Source: Nocardiopsis sp. MG754419
Lineage (GTDB): Bacteria > Actinomycetota > Actinomycetes > Streptosporangiales > Streptosporangiaceae
NCBI RefSeq assembly: GCF_018207095.1
Contig: NZ_QOCZ01000030.1
Span: forward strand, 1-51,637
DNA length: 51,637 nucleotides
Reading direction: 5' to 3'
How positions within the stretch are numbered: the first letter of the stretch is position 1; every line of letters begins with the position of its first letter. The position numbers were made by a program, and so were the translations under genes. Positions 7,488-16,191 of this stretch are shown one piece after another. The notes beneath the pieces are model-generated. The model saw only the letters and a program-made list of their open reading frames with translations, ran no database searches and was not told where the DNA came from.

Positions 7488-9119
7488 GTGCCCTCGAACC
7501 CGGAGGTGACCCGAGTCATCCGCTGGAACATCGACAACTCAGTCTTCTGGCCCGCGCTGATCATGGTGGTCGGCTTCACCGCACCCTTCGTGATCGCGCC
7601 ACAGGCGGGTGAACGGCTCCTCGGCGGCGTCCTGGCACGTCTGCAGTCCGACTTCGGTTGGGTGTACATGTGGTTCGTGGTCGGCCTCGCGGTCCTGCTC
7701 CTCTGGCTGGTCTTCAGTAGATTCGGCCGCATCAGAATGGGCGGTCCCGACGACCGCCCCGAGTTCACCACCCCCACCTGGCTCGCCATGATCTTCACCG
7801 CCGCCATCGGCGGCGGTCTCATGTACTGGGGGATCATCGAGTGGGCGCATTACCACGTGGATCCGCCCTTCCAGCTCGAACCGCGCGGCGCCGAGGCCGC
7901 CGAGTGGTCGGCGACCTACCCGCTCTTCCACTGGGGGCCCACCGCCTGGGCGGTCTTCTGCGTCCCGACCCTGGCCCTGGCCTACGCCTACCACGTCCGC
8001 AGAATCCGCCGCCTGCGTCTGAGCGAGGCCTGCCGTGGAGTGCTCGGCGACCGCGTCGACCGCTGGCCGGGCCGGCTCATCGACGTCCTCTTCATCCTCG
8101 GCATGATCGGTGCGGCCGGAACCTCCCTGGCCCTGGCCGTGCCCACCGTCGCCGAGGGAGCCTCCCGCATGCTGGGGTTCGAACCCGGCGTCACCCTCAA
8201 CACGGTCGTCATCGGCCTGTGGACCCTGTTGTTCGCCGGAAGCGTCGCCCTGGGCCTGCACCGTGGGCTCAAGCGCCTGGCCAACCTCAACCTCTACCTG
8301 GCCGCCTTCCTGGGCATCCTGGTCCTGGCTGTGGGGCCCGCGGTCTTCGTGCTCGACACCTTCACCAACAGCCTCGGTCTGCTGGCCCAGAACATCGTGC
8401 GGATGAGCACCTACACCGACCCGGTCGGAGGCTCGGGGTTCCAGGAGGTGTGGACCGTCTTCTACTGGGGCTGGTGGATCTCCTACGGGCCGTTCGTCGG
8501 CATGTTCTGCGCCAAGATCTCCAAGGGGCGCACCGTCCGGCAGATCATCATCGGTATGTGCGGTTTCGGCAGCCTCGGCTGCTGGCTCTCCTTCGCGCTG
8601 CTCGGTAACTCCGGCATGGCCTTCGAACTGAGCGGGAGGGCGAACATCGTCGACGCCCTGGAGGCCGAAGGCGCGGTGCCGGCCATCTTCACCACCTTGG
8701 AGGCGTTCCCGCTCAGCGCGATCATCACGCCGCTGTTCCTGGTGCTGCTGCTCGTCTTCCTCGCCACCACGCTGGACTCCGCGTCCTACATCATGGGCTC
8801 GGCCACCTCCCGTGACCTGCCCAACGAGGTCGAGCCCTCCCGCTGCAACCGTGTGCTGTGGGCCCTGGTCCTGGCGGCGGTGTCGGTCTCGGTGATGTCC
8901 GCCGGAGGCACCGACGCGTTGCAGACCCTCTCGGTGGTCACCGCCTTCCCGCTGATCTTCGTCCTGATCCTGGTCGCCGTCTCCCTCGTGCGCTGGCTCC
9001 GGGAACACGACGGTGACACCACCGGGGATCCCGGCCCGACCCCCGAGCCCGCCCCGGGCCGAGACGAGGGCCCGGACCGAGGCGAGGACCCGGGTCGGGT
9101 GGAGTACACCGGAACCTGA
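7488..9119 (+). CDS. BCCT-family transporter (carnitine/betaine uptake)
   Basis: A 543-residue secondary transporter with about twelve membrane segments. The tryptophan-rich BCCT signature WTVFYWGWWISYGPF (around residue 325) lines the substrate site and binds trimethylammonium groups; GGGLMYWGIIEW near residue 112 is the unwound helix usually carrying glycines in betaine-type carriers. The tail after about residue 505 is acidic and Pro/Gly-rich, probably cytoplasmic and disordered. The start is a GTG without a strong ribosome site; no in-frame ATG lies nearby. Divergent orientation from the regulator and carnitine genes points to L-carnitine or a related betaine. The glycine-containing segment resembles ion-coupled BetP-like carriers more than the CaiT antiporter. 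Confidence 0.92.
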   Translation: MPSNPEVTRVIRWNIDNSVFWPALIMVVGFTAPFVIAPQAGERLLGGVLARLQSDFGWVYMWFVVGLAVLLLWLVFSRFGRIRMGGPDDRPEFTTPTWLAMIFTAAIGGGLMYWGIIEWAHYHVDPPFQLEPRGAEAAEWSATYPLFHWGPTAWAVFCVPTLALAYAYHVRRIRRLRLSEACRGVLGDRVDRWPGRLIDVLFILGMIGAAGTSLALAVPTVAEGASRMLGFEPGVTLNTVVIGLWTLLFAGSVALGLHRGLKRLANLNLYLAAFLGILVLAVGPAVFVLDTFTNSLGLLAQNIVRMSTYTDPVGGSGFQEVWTVFYWGWWISYGPFVGMFCAKISKGRTVRQIIIGMCGFGSLGCWLSFALLGNSGMAFELSGRANIVDALEAEGAVPAIFTTLEAFPLSAIITPLFLVLLLVFLATTLDSASYIMGSATSRDLPNEVEPSRCNRVLWALVLAAVSVSVMSAGGTDALQTLSVVTAFPLIFVLILVAVSLVRWLREHDGDTTGDPGPTPEPAPGRDEGPDRGEDPGRVEYTGT

Positions 9120-9350
9120 GGGACCGACGCGGCCGGCCCGTTGCAACCCCACGTCGACGACGGTGCCCGGACCACCACATGAGGCCCCCGCCGAAGGCGA
9201 CCCTCGTTCCCCGCGGACCCGGACGGTCCGGCGCGCCGACCGGCGCGTCCCCGCCCGGACCTCCGCGGGGCCCCGGTCCGTCCTTCCGGGTACCGTCGAT
9301 CGGGTGAACACAGGGCCCACGTCCGGGCCCGGCACGACCGGAGGGACACC

Positions 9351-10703
9351 ATGACCGAATCGACCTCCGTCTCCAGGGACGAACTGCGCCACCTGGAGAC
9401 CCCCGCGGGGCCGATCTCGGGGACCGTGCGCGAAGGGGTCCTACGGTTCCTCGGTATCCCCTACGCCCGGGCCGAACGCTTCGCGCCGCCGGTGCCCGAA
9501 CCCGTGTTCACCGCACCCTTCGAGGCCACCGCACCAGCGCCCGCGTCGCCGCAGTCGACGTCCGAGGTGGTCTCCCAGACGGTCGAGGGGATCGCGACCG
9601 GCCGCCACGACGAACACTGCCAACGCCTGTCCGTCACCGTGCCCGTCGACCTGGCCGAGGACGAACGACCGCCCGTGCTCGTGTGGTTCCACGGGGGCTC
9701 CTACGTCACCGGCTCCGGGGACCTGGCGATCTTCGACCCCACCCGGCTGGTCACCGAACAGCGGGTCATCGTCGTCGCGGTCACCTTCCGGCTGGGCGTC
9801 CTGGGCTACCTGCGCCTACCGGGCGTCGCCCCCGCCAACCTCGGCCTGCTCGACCAGGTGATCGCGCTGCGCTGGGTGGCCGACAACATCGCGGCCTTCG
9901 GCGGCGACCCCGACCGGGTCACGCTGTTCGGCCAGTCCGCGGGCGGTGACTCCGTGGCGCACCTGATGATCGGCCACGGCACCGAGGGGCTGTTCCGGCG
10001 TGCGATCGTCCAGAGCGCCCCGCTGGGACTGCTCAAGGGCCGGGACCGCATGTACGAGGCCATGGCACGGGTGGTGGGCGCACCCGACGCGAAGACCGAC
10101 ACCCGCACGCTGCTCGCCCTCCAACAGGAGGCCACCGGCACGGCCCGGGGGTTCGGTCTGCCCAGCGCCATGCCGTTCGGCGTGCGCTACGGCCACGACC
10201 CGCTGCCCGCCGAGTCCGACCGCGACCGTGCGTGGAGCGAGGTGGCGCCCCGGGTCGACCTGCTCGTCGGCGCGACCCACGAGGAGACGGGACTGTTCGC
10301 CGAGTTCCTGCCCCCGATCAAGAGGATCTCGGGGCTGCCGGTGGTCGGTCCGGTCCTGCGCCGGATGTTGGTGCGGGCGACCACCTGGATCATCTACACC
10401 GGACCCGTACGCGCCTTCGCGCGTCGTCACCGCAGGGCCGGCGGCACGGCGTTCCGCTACACCTTCACCTGGCGGCCGAAGGACAGCCCGTTCGGGTCGG
10501 CGCACATCACCGATCTTCCCCTGCTGCTCGGTACTCGCGAGTCCTGGGAGCACGCCAGCCTGGTGGGCCGCACCACCTGGGAGGAGATCGACCGGCGTGG
10601 CCGCGCGGTCCGGCGTGTGTGGGGCGAGTTCGCGCGTACCGGTGTCGTGAGCCCCGAGGCCGCCTCCGCCGCGGCCGACAGCCTCACCGTGCACCGCTCC
10701 TGA
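9351..10703 (+). CDS. Type B carboxylesterase (alpha/beta-hydrolase)
   Basis: A 450-residue serine esterase of the carboxylesterase/para-nitrobenzyl esterase family. Visible elements are FLGIPYA near the N-terminus, the oxyanion-hole block VWFHGGSY near residue 105, the nucleophile elbow GQSAGG near residue 198 (most relatives have GESAGA), a candidate acid in THEETG, and a candidate His in GSAHITDLP. There is no signal peptide, so it is probably cytoplasmic. The ATG has GGAGGG 5 bases upstream. It follows the BCCT gene after 231 bases. Acylcarnitine hydrolysis feeding the carnitine pathway is an attractive idea, since acylcarnitine hydrolases accompany carnitine genes elsewhere, but no residue shows it. 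Confidence 0.88.
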   Translation: MTESTSVSRDELRHLETPAGPISGTVREGVLRFLGIPYARAERFAPPVPEPVFTAPFEATAPAPASPQSTSEVVSQTVEGIATGRHDEHCQRLSVTVPVDLAEDERPPVLVWFHGGSYVTGSGDLAIFDPTRLVTEQRVIVVAVTFRLGVLGYLRLPGVAPANLGLLDQVIALRWVADNIAAFGGDPDRVTLFGQSAGGDSVAHLMIGHGTEGLFRRAIVQSAPLGLLKGRDRMYEAMARVVGAPDAKTDTRTLLALQQEATGTARGFGLPSAMPFGVRYGHDPLPAESDRDRAWSEVAPRVDLLVGATHEETGLFAEFLPPIKRISGLPVVGPVLRRMLVRATTWIIYTGPVRAFARRHRRAGGTAFRYTFTWRPKDSPFGSAHITDLPLLLGTRESWEHASLVGRTTWEEIDRRGRAVRRVWGEFARTGVVSPEAASAAADSLTVHRS

Positions 10704-10856
10704 GGGGGTCACCCGGAAGGTGCGCCGCTGCGCCACCAGGACGGCAGGTGAGGGGTGTCCGCGAGGCGGCGGTGCGGAGCGGCTTCCACCGGGGGAGACG
10801 GTAAGGGGCGCTGCGCGCGCACCCGAGTCGGCGGCGGTCGGGTTCCCACCGAGCAT

Positions 10857-10871
10857 CCCTCCTCAGGAGGG
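10857..10871. terminator. Candidate bidirectional terminator
   Basis: CCCTCCT and AGGAGGG are perfect complements separated by one base, effectively a 5-bp stem with a 5-base loop. It lies between the convergent carboxylesterase and SDR genes. There is no clear U-tract. Confidence 0.35.
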
Positions 10872-10954
10872 GTCACCGCGGCGGCTGAGCGTGGCCGGTC
10901 CCACCGGGCACACCCGCCTCCGCGACACCCGTACCCGCACTCGGGCCCTACCGG

Positions 10955-11692
10955 TCAGACCATGCGGGAGCCGCCGTTGACGTCCAGCGTGTGCCCGGTG
11001 ACCGAGGCGGTTCCGTCACCGACCAGGTAGCGCACGGCGGCGGCCACCTCCTCCACCCGCGCCGGGCGGCCCACCGGCGGGGGCGCCTTGCGCAGGTGGG
11101 CGGGCACCTGTTCGCGCACCGTGTCCACGAACCCGGGCGAGACCGCGTTCACCGTCACCCCCGAGGCCGCGTACTCGTGGGCCAACGCCTTGGTGAGCCC
11201 CACCAACCCGGCCTTGGCCGCCACCGAGTGCGCGCGACGGGCGGCCCCCGCCTGTGCCGCGACCCCCGCGATGTTGACGATGCGGCCCCACCCTCGGTCC
11301 AGCATGTCGGGCAGCACCGCCTGGGCGCACAGGAACGCCCCCTTGAGGTTGGTGTCCACGACCTCGTCCCACTCCTGCGAGGTCAGCGCGAGGAAGTCCC
11401 CTTCCGGACGCACGGCGGCGTTGTTCACCAGGACCGAGACCGGGCCCAGCGCGGTGCGTGCCCGGTCGACGGCGGCACGAACGGCGTCCCCGTCGCGGAC
11501 GTCGGCCGTCCACACCAGCGCCCTCCGGCCGTGCTCGGCCACCAGGTCGGCCGTCCTGCGGGCCTCCGCGCCGTCGGTGCGCACGAGCAGGAGCACGTCG
11601 TGGCCGTCCTCGGCCAGGCCGACCGCGATGCTCCGGCCGATGTTGCGCGCGGCTCCGGTCACCAGCGCGACCCGCGCGCCCGTCTCGCTCAT
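10955..11692 (-). CDS. SDR-family protein with atypical active site
   Basis: A 245-residue classical-size short-chain dehydrogenase/reductase. The cofactor motif TGAARNIG (near residue 13) and VNNAAV (near 90) are present. The active-site region is not canonical: where the family has Y-x-x-x-K this protein has S-V-A-A-K preceded by RRAH, and the preceding Ser position reads NIAG. The Lys is kept, the Tyr is not. The same block appears in the second SDR at 15436-16173, which shares most of its sequence, so it is an inherited feature of this subgroup rather than a sequencing slip. Annotation pipelines would call it 3-oxoacyl-ACP reductase; I would not assign that activity. It is a single gene, convergent with the esterase. 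Confidence 0.85.
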   Translation of the reverse strand: MSETGARVALVTGAARNIGRSIAVGLAEDGHDVLLLVRTDGAEARRTADLVAEHGRRALVWTADVRDGDAVRAAVDRARTALGPVSVLVNNAAVRPEGDFLALTSQEWDEVVDTNLKGAFLCAQAVLPDMLDRGWGRIVNIAGVAAQAGAARRAHSVAAKAGLVGLTKALAHEYAASGVTVNAVSPGFVDTVREQVPAHLRKAPPPVGRPARVEEVAAAVRYLVGDGTASVTGHTLDVNGGSRMV

Positions 11693-11948
11693 CCGGGGAT
11701 CCCTTCGGGGTGGGCGCGACCGGGCGCCGCGCGGGCGTCGACTCTACGCCCGCCGCGCCGGACACCGCCGCCCGGGGCGGTACCACCGCACCGGCCGCCC
11801 CAAGGGCGGTGTCGTCCCACGTGAGAGGGGGCGCTGGGTCTGCCCTCAGAGATCGCGCTGTGCGACGATGGAGGCTCCGGTCGACACGGTCCGATGGGTG
11901 CGCCCGAAACAGGACGGGCGTTCCCACGTCGGACGGCGGGGTGACGTG

Positions 11949-13190
11949 ATGCCCGCGAAGCACACGGCCAACGAGCTGATGATCGCCCTGTTGCGGGCGG
12001 CTCACCTGGCCACCTTCGAGGAGCTTCCGGGGCTGTTGGCCAGGACCGCCGACGCCGCGGGTTTCTCCCAGGCCCGTTTCTACCTCGCCGACCGTCAGGA
12101 ACGCGTCCTGCGCGAGGTCACCGGCAAGGGGATCGACGCCCGCAAGGGGGGCGAGGACCTCTCCGTGGACGCCTCACCGGCAGGCCGGGCCTACTCGACC
12201 GGGATCACGGTCCGCCTCGAAGGCCGGGGCGAGCACTGGGAACCGGTGCCCTACGCGCACCGCAGGCGGATCGGCGTGGGGGATCCGGACGGCGCACCGG
12301 GGCGCTACTGGGTGCCCATCAAGGACAGCGTGGAGCGTCTGGGCGTTCTGCGCGTGGACTACGTCGGTGACCCGGACCGGTCCGCCATGGGCGACCTGGC
12401 CTCGGTGGTCGGACTCCTCATCGTGGCCAAACGCTCCAACAGCGACGCCTACGCCCGACTGATCCGCACCCGGGCGATGTCGGTCTCGGCCGAGATGCAG
12501 TGGACCCTCATGCCCCCGACCACGTTCGCCGACGCCCGCGTGACGATCTCCGCCGTCACCGAACCGGCCTACGCCAACGCGGGCGACTCCTTCGACTACG
12601 CCCTGGCGGGGGACACGGCGCATCTGGCCATGTTCGACGCCATGGGCCACGACAACGCCGCCGGGCTCATCGCCAACCTCGCGGTGGGGGCCCTGCGCAA
12701 CGAACGGCGCAAGGGCACCCCGCTTCCCGACATCCCACGGGGGGTCGAGGGCATCCTCATCGAGGAGTTCGTGCGGACCCGGTTCGTCACCGCGATCCTG
12801 GCCGAACTCGACCTGTCCACGGGGGTGCTCACCTGGGTCAACTGCGGTCACCTTCCGCCCATCCTCATCCGTGGCGATCAGGTGCGGGAGTTGGAGTGCG
12901 AACCCACGCACCCGCTGGGGATGGACCTGGGTCTGTCGGTGACGGTGTGCCGCGAACGGTTGCGCCCGGGAGACCGGCTCCTGCTGTACACCGACGGCAT
13001 CATCGAGGCCCGCGACCCGTTCGGCAACGAGTTCGGCGTGGAGCGCTTCGTGGACTTCATCATCCGGCGTCAGGCGGACAGCATGCCGGTGCCCGAGACC
13101 CTCCGTCGCCTGATGCACGAGGTGCTGGAGTACCACCATGAATCGCTCAACGACGACGCCACCGTGCTCTTCTGCGAGTGGTACGGCTGA
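11949..13190 (+). CDS. PP2C-type (SpoIIE-like) serine/threonine phosphatase with N-terminal sensor domain
   Basis: A 413-residue protein phosphatase of the SpoIIE/RsbU class. Residues about 15-165 look like a GAF-type sensory domain; residues about 185-410 carry the phosphatase signatures NAGDSFDY, DAMGHDNAAGL, FVTAILAELD, NCGHLPPIL, YTDGIIEARD and NDDATVL, whose Asp residues bind metal. In actinobacteria such proteins act on anti-sigma-factor antagonists in partner-switching stress pathways. No anti-sigma or antagonist gene is adjacent, so the target is unknown. The chosen ATG is preceded by GGGGTGA about 5 bases upstream; an upstream in-frame ATG would add 27 residues with no domain match. 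Divergent from the SDR gene. Confidence 0.87.
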   Translation: MPAKHTANELMIALLRAAHLATFEELPGLLARTADAAGFSQARFYLADRQERVLREVTGKGIDARKGGEDLSVDASPAGRAYSTGITVRLEGRGEHWEPVPYAHRRRIGVGDPDGAPGRYWVPIKDSVERLGVLRVDYVGDPDRSAMGDLASVVGLLIVAKRSNSDAYARLIRTRAMSVSAEMQWTLMPPTTFADARVTISAVTEPAYANAGDSFDYALAGDTAHLAMFDAMGHDNAAGLIANLAVGALRNERRKGTPLPDIPRGVEGILIEEFVRTRFVTAILAELDLSTGVLTWVNCGHLPPILIRGDQVRELECEPTHPLGMDLGLSVTVCRERLRPGDRLLLYTDGIIEARDPFGNEFGVERFVDFIIRRQADSMPVPETLRRLMHEVLEYHHESLNDDATVLFCEWYG

Positions 13191-13373
13191 GCGGCCGGGC
13201 CCACCCCTCGGGTTCGCCCGTGCCAGGGCCGGGTCCACGGGCGGCTCCACACCCTGCGGCGCTGCGCGCACCCGCCGCGCCGCTCGCCCCGAGCGTTCGG
13301 ACGGGCCCCCGACGCGGTGCGTCGAGCCCGGTCCACGCCCCCCGCGGGCCCGCGACGTCCCGGCGGCGCCGAC

Positions 13374-14165
13374 TCAGGCGCTCATGGGCGCGCGCCCACG
13401 CACGCAGACGAACGGAAAGAACGCGACCCGCAGCTCCGGGTCGAGCATGAGCCGGTGGAACCGGTCGATCTCGTCGACCGTCACCCCGTGTGTGAGCAGG
13501 GGCGACGTCAGCTGCCGGAGGTAGTTGCTGTTCAGACCGCAGGTGGCGGAGCCGCCGCGGGCGGTGTGCCGGTACTCCATCGTGTCCACCTCGACCAGGC
13601 CCTCCTCGACCATCGCGCCTTCGGACGCGTGGGCCCAGTCGTAGTCCAGGCCGGCTCCGCGTCCCACGCCGTCGACGGTGGCCGCCACCACGTGGTGGTA
13701 GAGGTCGGCGTCGGCGGTGGAGCGGGCCGCCAACGGCGCGGTGGGCGGTGGGGCGAACTCGCCCAGGACCAGCCAGCCGCCCGGGGCGAGCGCGTCGACC
13801 AGCGCGGACAGGATCTCGCGGCGGTGTTCGAGGTGCACCAACAGCAGCCGGGCGTGGATCAGGTCGAAGGGTCCCTCCACGGGAAGTCCGTCGTTGATGT
13901 CGTGCCGGTGCACCCGCCCGCCGGGCACGTCGAGGTGGGTGGTGACGAGGTCGACGGCGTGCACCTCACCGGTGGGCCCCACCCGTTCGGTCATCCACCG
14001 CGCCAGCGAACCGTTGCCGGCCCCCAACTCCAGACAGCGCTGCCCCGTCCGCGCGGCCACCGTGCCGATGAAGTCCCGGCTCACCCCGTCCAGGATCGAG
14101 GACAGATGGTCGAGTTGTCCTCTCCCCAGGTCGGTGTCGGAGTCGAACGCGTATTCGGTGGTCAT
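13374..14165 (-). CDS. SAM-dependent class I methyltransferase
   Basis: A 263-residue Rossmann-fold methyltransferase. Motif I LELGAGNG is at residues 45-52, the acidic post-I residue in HAVDLVT follows, and FDLIHARLLLVHL (near 103) and LAPGGWLVLGEF (near 130) match motifs II and III. The substrate is not deducible; the general look is of small-molecule or secondary-metabolite methyltransferases. A perfect 8-bp inverted repeat sits 23 bases upstream of the start. It faces the PP2C gene convergently and the Nudix gene divergently. Confidence 0.85.
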   Translation of the reverse strand: MTTEYAFDSDTDLGRGQLDHLSSILDGVSRDFIGTVAARTGQRCLELGAGNGSLARWMTERVGPTGEVHAVDLVTTHLDVPGGRVHRHDINDGLPVEGPFDLIHARLLLVHLEHRREILSALVDALAPGGWLVLGEFAPPPTAPLAARSTADADLYHHVVAATVDGVGRGAGLDYDWAHASEGAMVEEGLVEVDTMEYRHTARGGSATCGLNSNYLRQLTSPLLTHGVTVDEIDRFHRLMLDPELRVAFFPFVCVRGRAPMSA

Positions 14166-14478
14166 CGGCTTCTCTTCCCTCGTCGAATCCGGCGCCCCTG
14201 TTCGCGCCGGACCCGACCATGGTGCCCAAGGGGGCGTGCGCGCCGCGCGCTCTTCGCACCGCGTGTCACGCTCGCCGTCGACGAGGGTGAACACCACCGT
14301 CGACACGCGGCGTCGGTCCTTCCGCGGAGAGCCCCGCCGGAGGGGGAGGGGCCCTGAGCGGAGCCGTCACTTCCGTCCGCGTGCGACGGCCGTGCGCGCC
14401 CCGGCGGTAGGCTCGTGACCCGGCCGTCCCGACCACGGCGGCCGCCCCCGTGCCCCCTCCCGAACTGCGAGGAGCCGA
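14166..14478. other. Divergent intergenic region, methyltransferase / Nudix
   Basis: 313 bases without a supported gene. It must hold promoters for both flanking genes. The only clear structure is the inverted repeat at 14188-14211. Confidence 0.4.
14188..14211 (-). promoter_or_regulatory. Perfect inverted repeat in the methyltransferase leader
   Basis: TCCGGCGC and GCGCCGGA are exact inverted repeats with an 8-base spacer, ending 23 bases before the methyltransferase start codon. It could be an operator or a leader hairpin. Confidence 0.4.
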
Positions 14479-15126
14479 GTGAACGAGCCCCTTCCCGACG
14501 CCGAGCGGACCCGTCGCATCGCGATGGAGCTCACGGCCCAGGCGGAGTCGGGATTGGCGTACTGCACCGACCGGTTCGACATCGAACGGTTCCATCGGAT
14601 CGGGTCCCTGGCCCGTGACCTGATGGCGACGGTCACCGCGGAGGAACCGCCCGCCTACGATCCTCGGGTCGCCGTGACCGCCGGGTACACCACCCCGAAG
14701 ATCGACGTGCGCGGCGGGGTCTTCGACGCCTCCGGCCGGGTGCTGCTCGTGCGCGAGGTCGCGGACGGACATCGGTGGACCCTGCCCGGCGGATGGTGCG
14801 ACATCCTGGAGAGCCCGCGTCAGGCGATCGAGCGCGAGGTGGCCGAGGAGTCCGGTGTGCGCGTGCGGGCCACCCACCTCGCCGCGGTCGTGGATCGGCA
14901 TCTGTGGCCCCACACGCCGGTGTACGACCGGCACATCTACAAGCTCCTCTTCGTGTGCGCACCGGAGGGCGACCTCGACCCCGCCTTCACCAGCGCCGAG
15001 ACGAGCGAGGTGGCCTGGTTCGACGTGGCCGACCTCCCGGAACTGTCGGTCGCGCGGGTCCTGCCCGAACAGATCGCCCTGTTGCACGAGCACTGGAGCG
15101 ATCCCGGGCCGGCGCACGTCGACTGA
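14479..15126 (+). CDS. Nudix hydrolase with N-terminal helical domain
   Basis: A 215-residue pyrophosphohydrolase. The complete Nudix box runs from G105 to V127 with E111, R119, E120, E123, E124 and G126 in the required spacing. Residues about 8-60 form the helical N-terminal domain seen in a subgroup of actinobacterial and Firmicute Nudix proteins (Nudix_N). The GTG start is preceded by GAGGAG at good distance. The substrate (nucleoside diphosphate derivative) cannot be specified. A likely terminator lies 30 bases downstream. Confidence 0.9.
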   Translation: MNEPLPDAERTRRIAMELTAQAESGLAYCTDRFDIERFHRIGSLARDLMATVTAEEPPAYDPRVAVTAGYTTPKIDVRGGVFDASGRVLLVREVADGHRWTLPGGWCDILESPRQAIEREVAEESGVRVRATHLAAVVDRHLWPHTPVYDRHIYKLLFVCAPEGDLDPAFTSAETSEVAWFDVADLPELSVARVLPEQIALLHEHWSDPGPAHVD

Positions 15127-15435
15127 CACTGACGGGGACGGCGCCTTCCGATCCCCGGGGTCACGACCCCGTGACCGCCTCGCGCGGGGCCCGAGCCCGG
15201 TGGCGTACCGCGACCCGGCCGCGCGACCAGGTGGGCGGGGCCGCGCGCACCTCCACCAGGGCCCGCTCCAGATCGTGCGGTGAGGGCGGCGGGGCGAGCG
15301 ACGGACGCGGCGACGAAGTCGGAACCGTCGCGACGGTCACCGGCGCCGTGATGACCCTGTGCGGGGAGCGGGCCGGGCCGTCGGGCGCCGACGTCCGGGG
15401 CCGGTTCCGAGAGCGGGACCGGCCCCGGACGGGGG
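15127..15435. other. Convergent intergenic region
   Basis: 309 bases between the Nudix gene and the minus-strand SDR operon end. No supported gene; the terminator-like hairpin at 15156-15171 is the only structure I could support. Confidence 0.4.
15156..15171 (+). terminator. Candidate terminator after the Nudix gene
   Basis: CGGGGTC and GACCCCG are perfect complements around AC, giving a GC-rich stem 30 bases past the Nudix stop codon. It lacks a U-tract, as is common in high-GC actinobacteria. Confidence 0.4.
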
Positions 15436-16173
15436 TCACACCATGTGGATGCCGCCGTTGACGTTCAGGGTCTGACCGGTGACGAACCCCGCGTCCGCGC
15501 CCACCAGATAGCGCACCGCCGCGGCCACCTCGGTGACCCCGCCGGTGCGTCCCACCGGAACGTTCTTCCCCCGGTGCGGTTCGGGCACGTGGTCGCGCAC
15601 GGTGTCGATCAGCCCCGGCGAGACGGCGTTGACCGTGACGCCCGAGGCGGCGTACTCGTGGGCCAACGCCTTGGTGAGTCCCACGATCCCGGCCTTGGCG
15701 GTGACCACGTGCGCCCGGCGCGCGGCGCCGGTCTGCCCGGTGACCCCGGCGATGTTGACGATCCGTCCCCATCCGCGTTCCACCATGTCGGGCAGCGCCG
15801 CCTGGGAGCACACGAACGCCCCGCCCAGGACGACGTCGACCACCTCGTCCCAGTCCATGCGGTCGATGTCCAGGAAGTCCCGTTCCCTGCGCACGGCGGC
15901 GTTGTTGACCAGGACCGAGAGCGGTCCCAGCTCCTCACGGCCCCGGTCGACACCGGCCAGGACGGCGTCCTGGTCGCGCACGTCCGCCGTCCACAGCAGG
16001 GCACGGCGTCCGCGTCGCTCGACCTCCTCGATGGTGCGATCGCTCCCCTCGCCCTTGGTGCGGGCCATCATCAGGATGTCGTAGCCGTCCTCGGCCAGCC
16101 CGACGGCGATGCTCCGGCCGATGTTGCGGGTGGCGCCGGTCACCAGCGCGACCCCCGTGGTCTGTTCGGTCAT
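15436..16173 (-). CDS. SDR-family protein with atypical active site (paralogue of the SDR at 10955)
   Basis: A 245-residue SDR, last gene of the prpD-like operon, starting 18 bases after the dehydrogenase gene. TGATRNIG binds the cofactor. As in its paralogue, the canonical Tyr is missing: the Y-x-x-x-K position reads V-V-T-A-K, again preceded by RRAH, and the Ser position is in NIAG. The Lys, the NNAAV block and the C-terminal NVNGG are retained. Conservation of the odd block in two proteins suggests a real subfamily, perhaps with a different catalytic acid such as the adjacent His. The operon context suggests oxidation or reduction of a hydroxy or keto acid; the exact reaction is unknown. 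Confidence 0.86.
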   Translation of the reverse strand: MTEQTTGVALVTGATRNIGRSIAVGLAEDGYDILMMARTKGEGSDRTIEEVERRGRRALLWTADVRDQDAVLAGVDRGREELGPLSVLVNNAAVRRERDFLDIDRMDWDEVVDVVLGGAFVCSQAALPDMVERGWGRIVNIAGVTGQTGAARRAHVVTAKAGIVGLTKALAHEYAASGVTVNAVSPGLIDTVRDHVPEPHRGKNVPVGRTGGVTEVAAAVRYLVGADAGFVTGQTLNVNGGIHMV

Positions 16174-16191
16174 CTGTTCTCCTCGGGTGGT

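Noticed and set aside
7488..9119. CaiT-type carnitine/butyrobetaine antiporter
   Set aside because: The Gly-rich third-helix segment and the WISYGPF form of the Trp box resemble ion-coupled betaine carriers; no caiABC genes are present.
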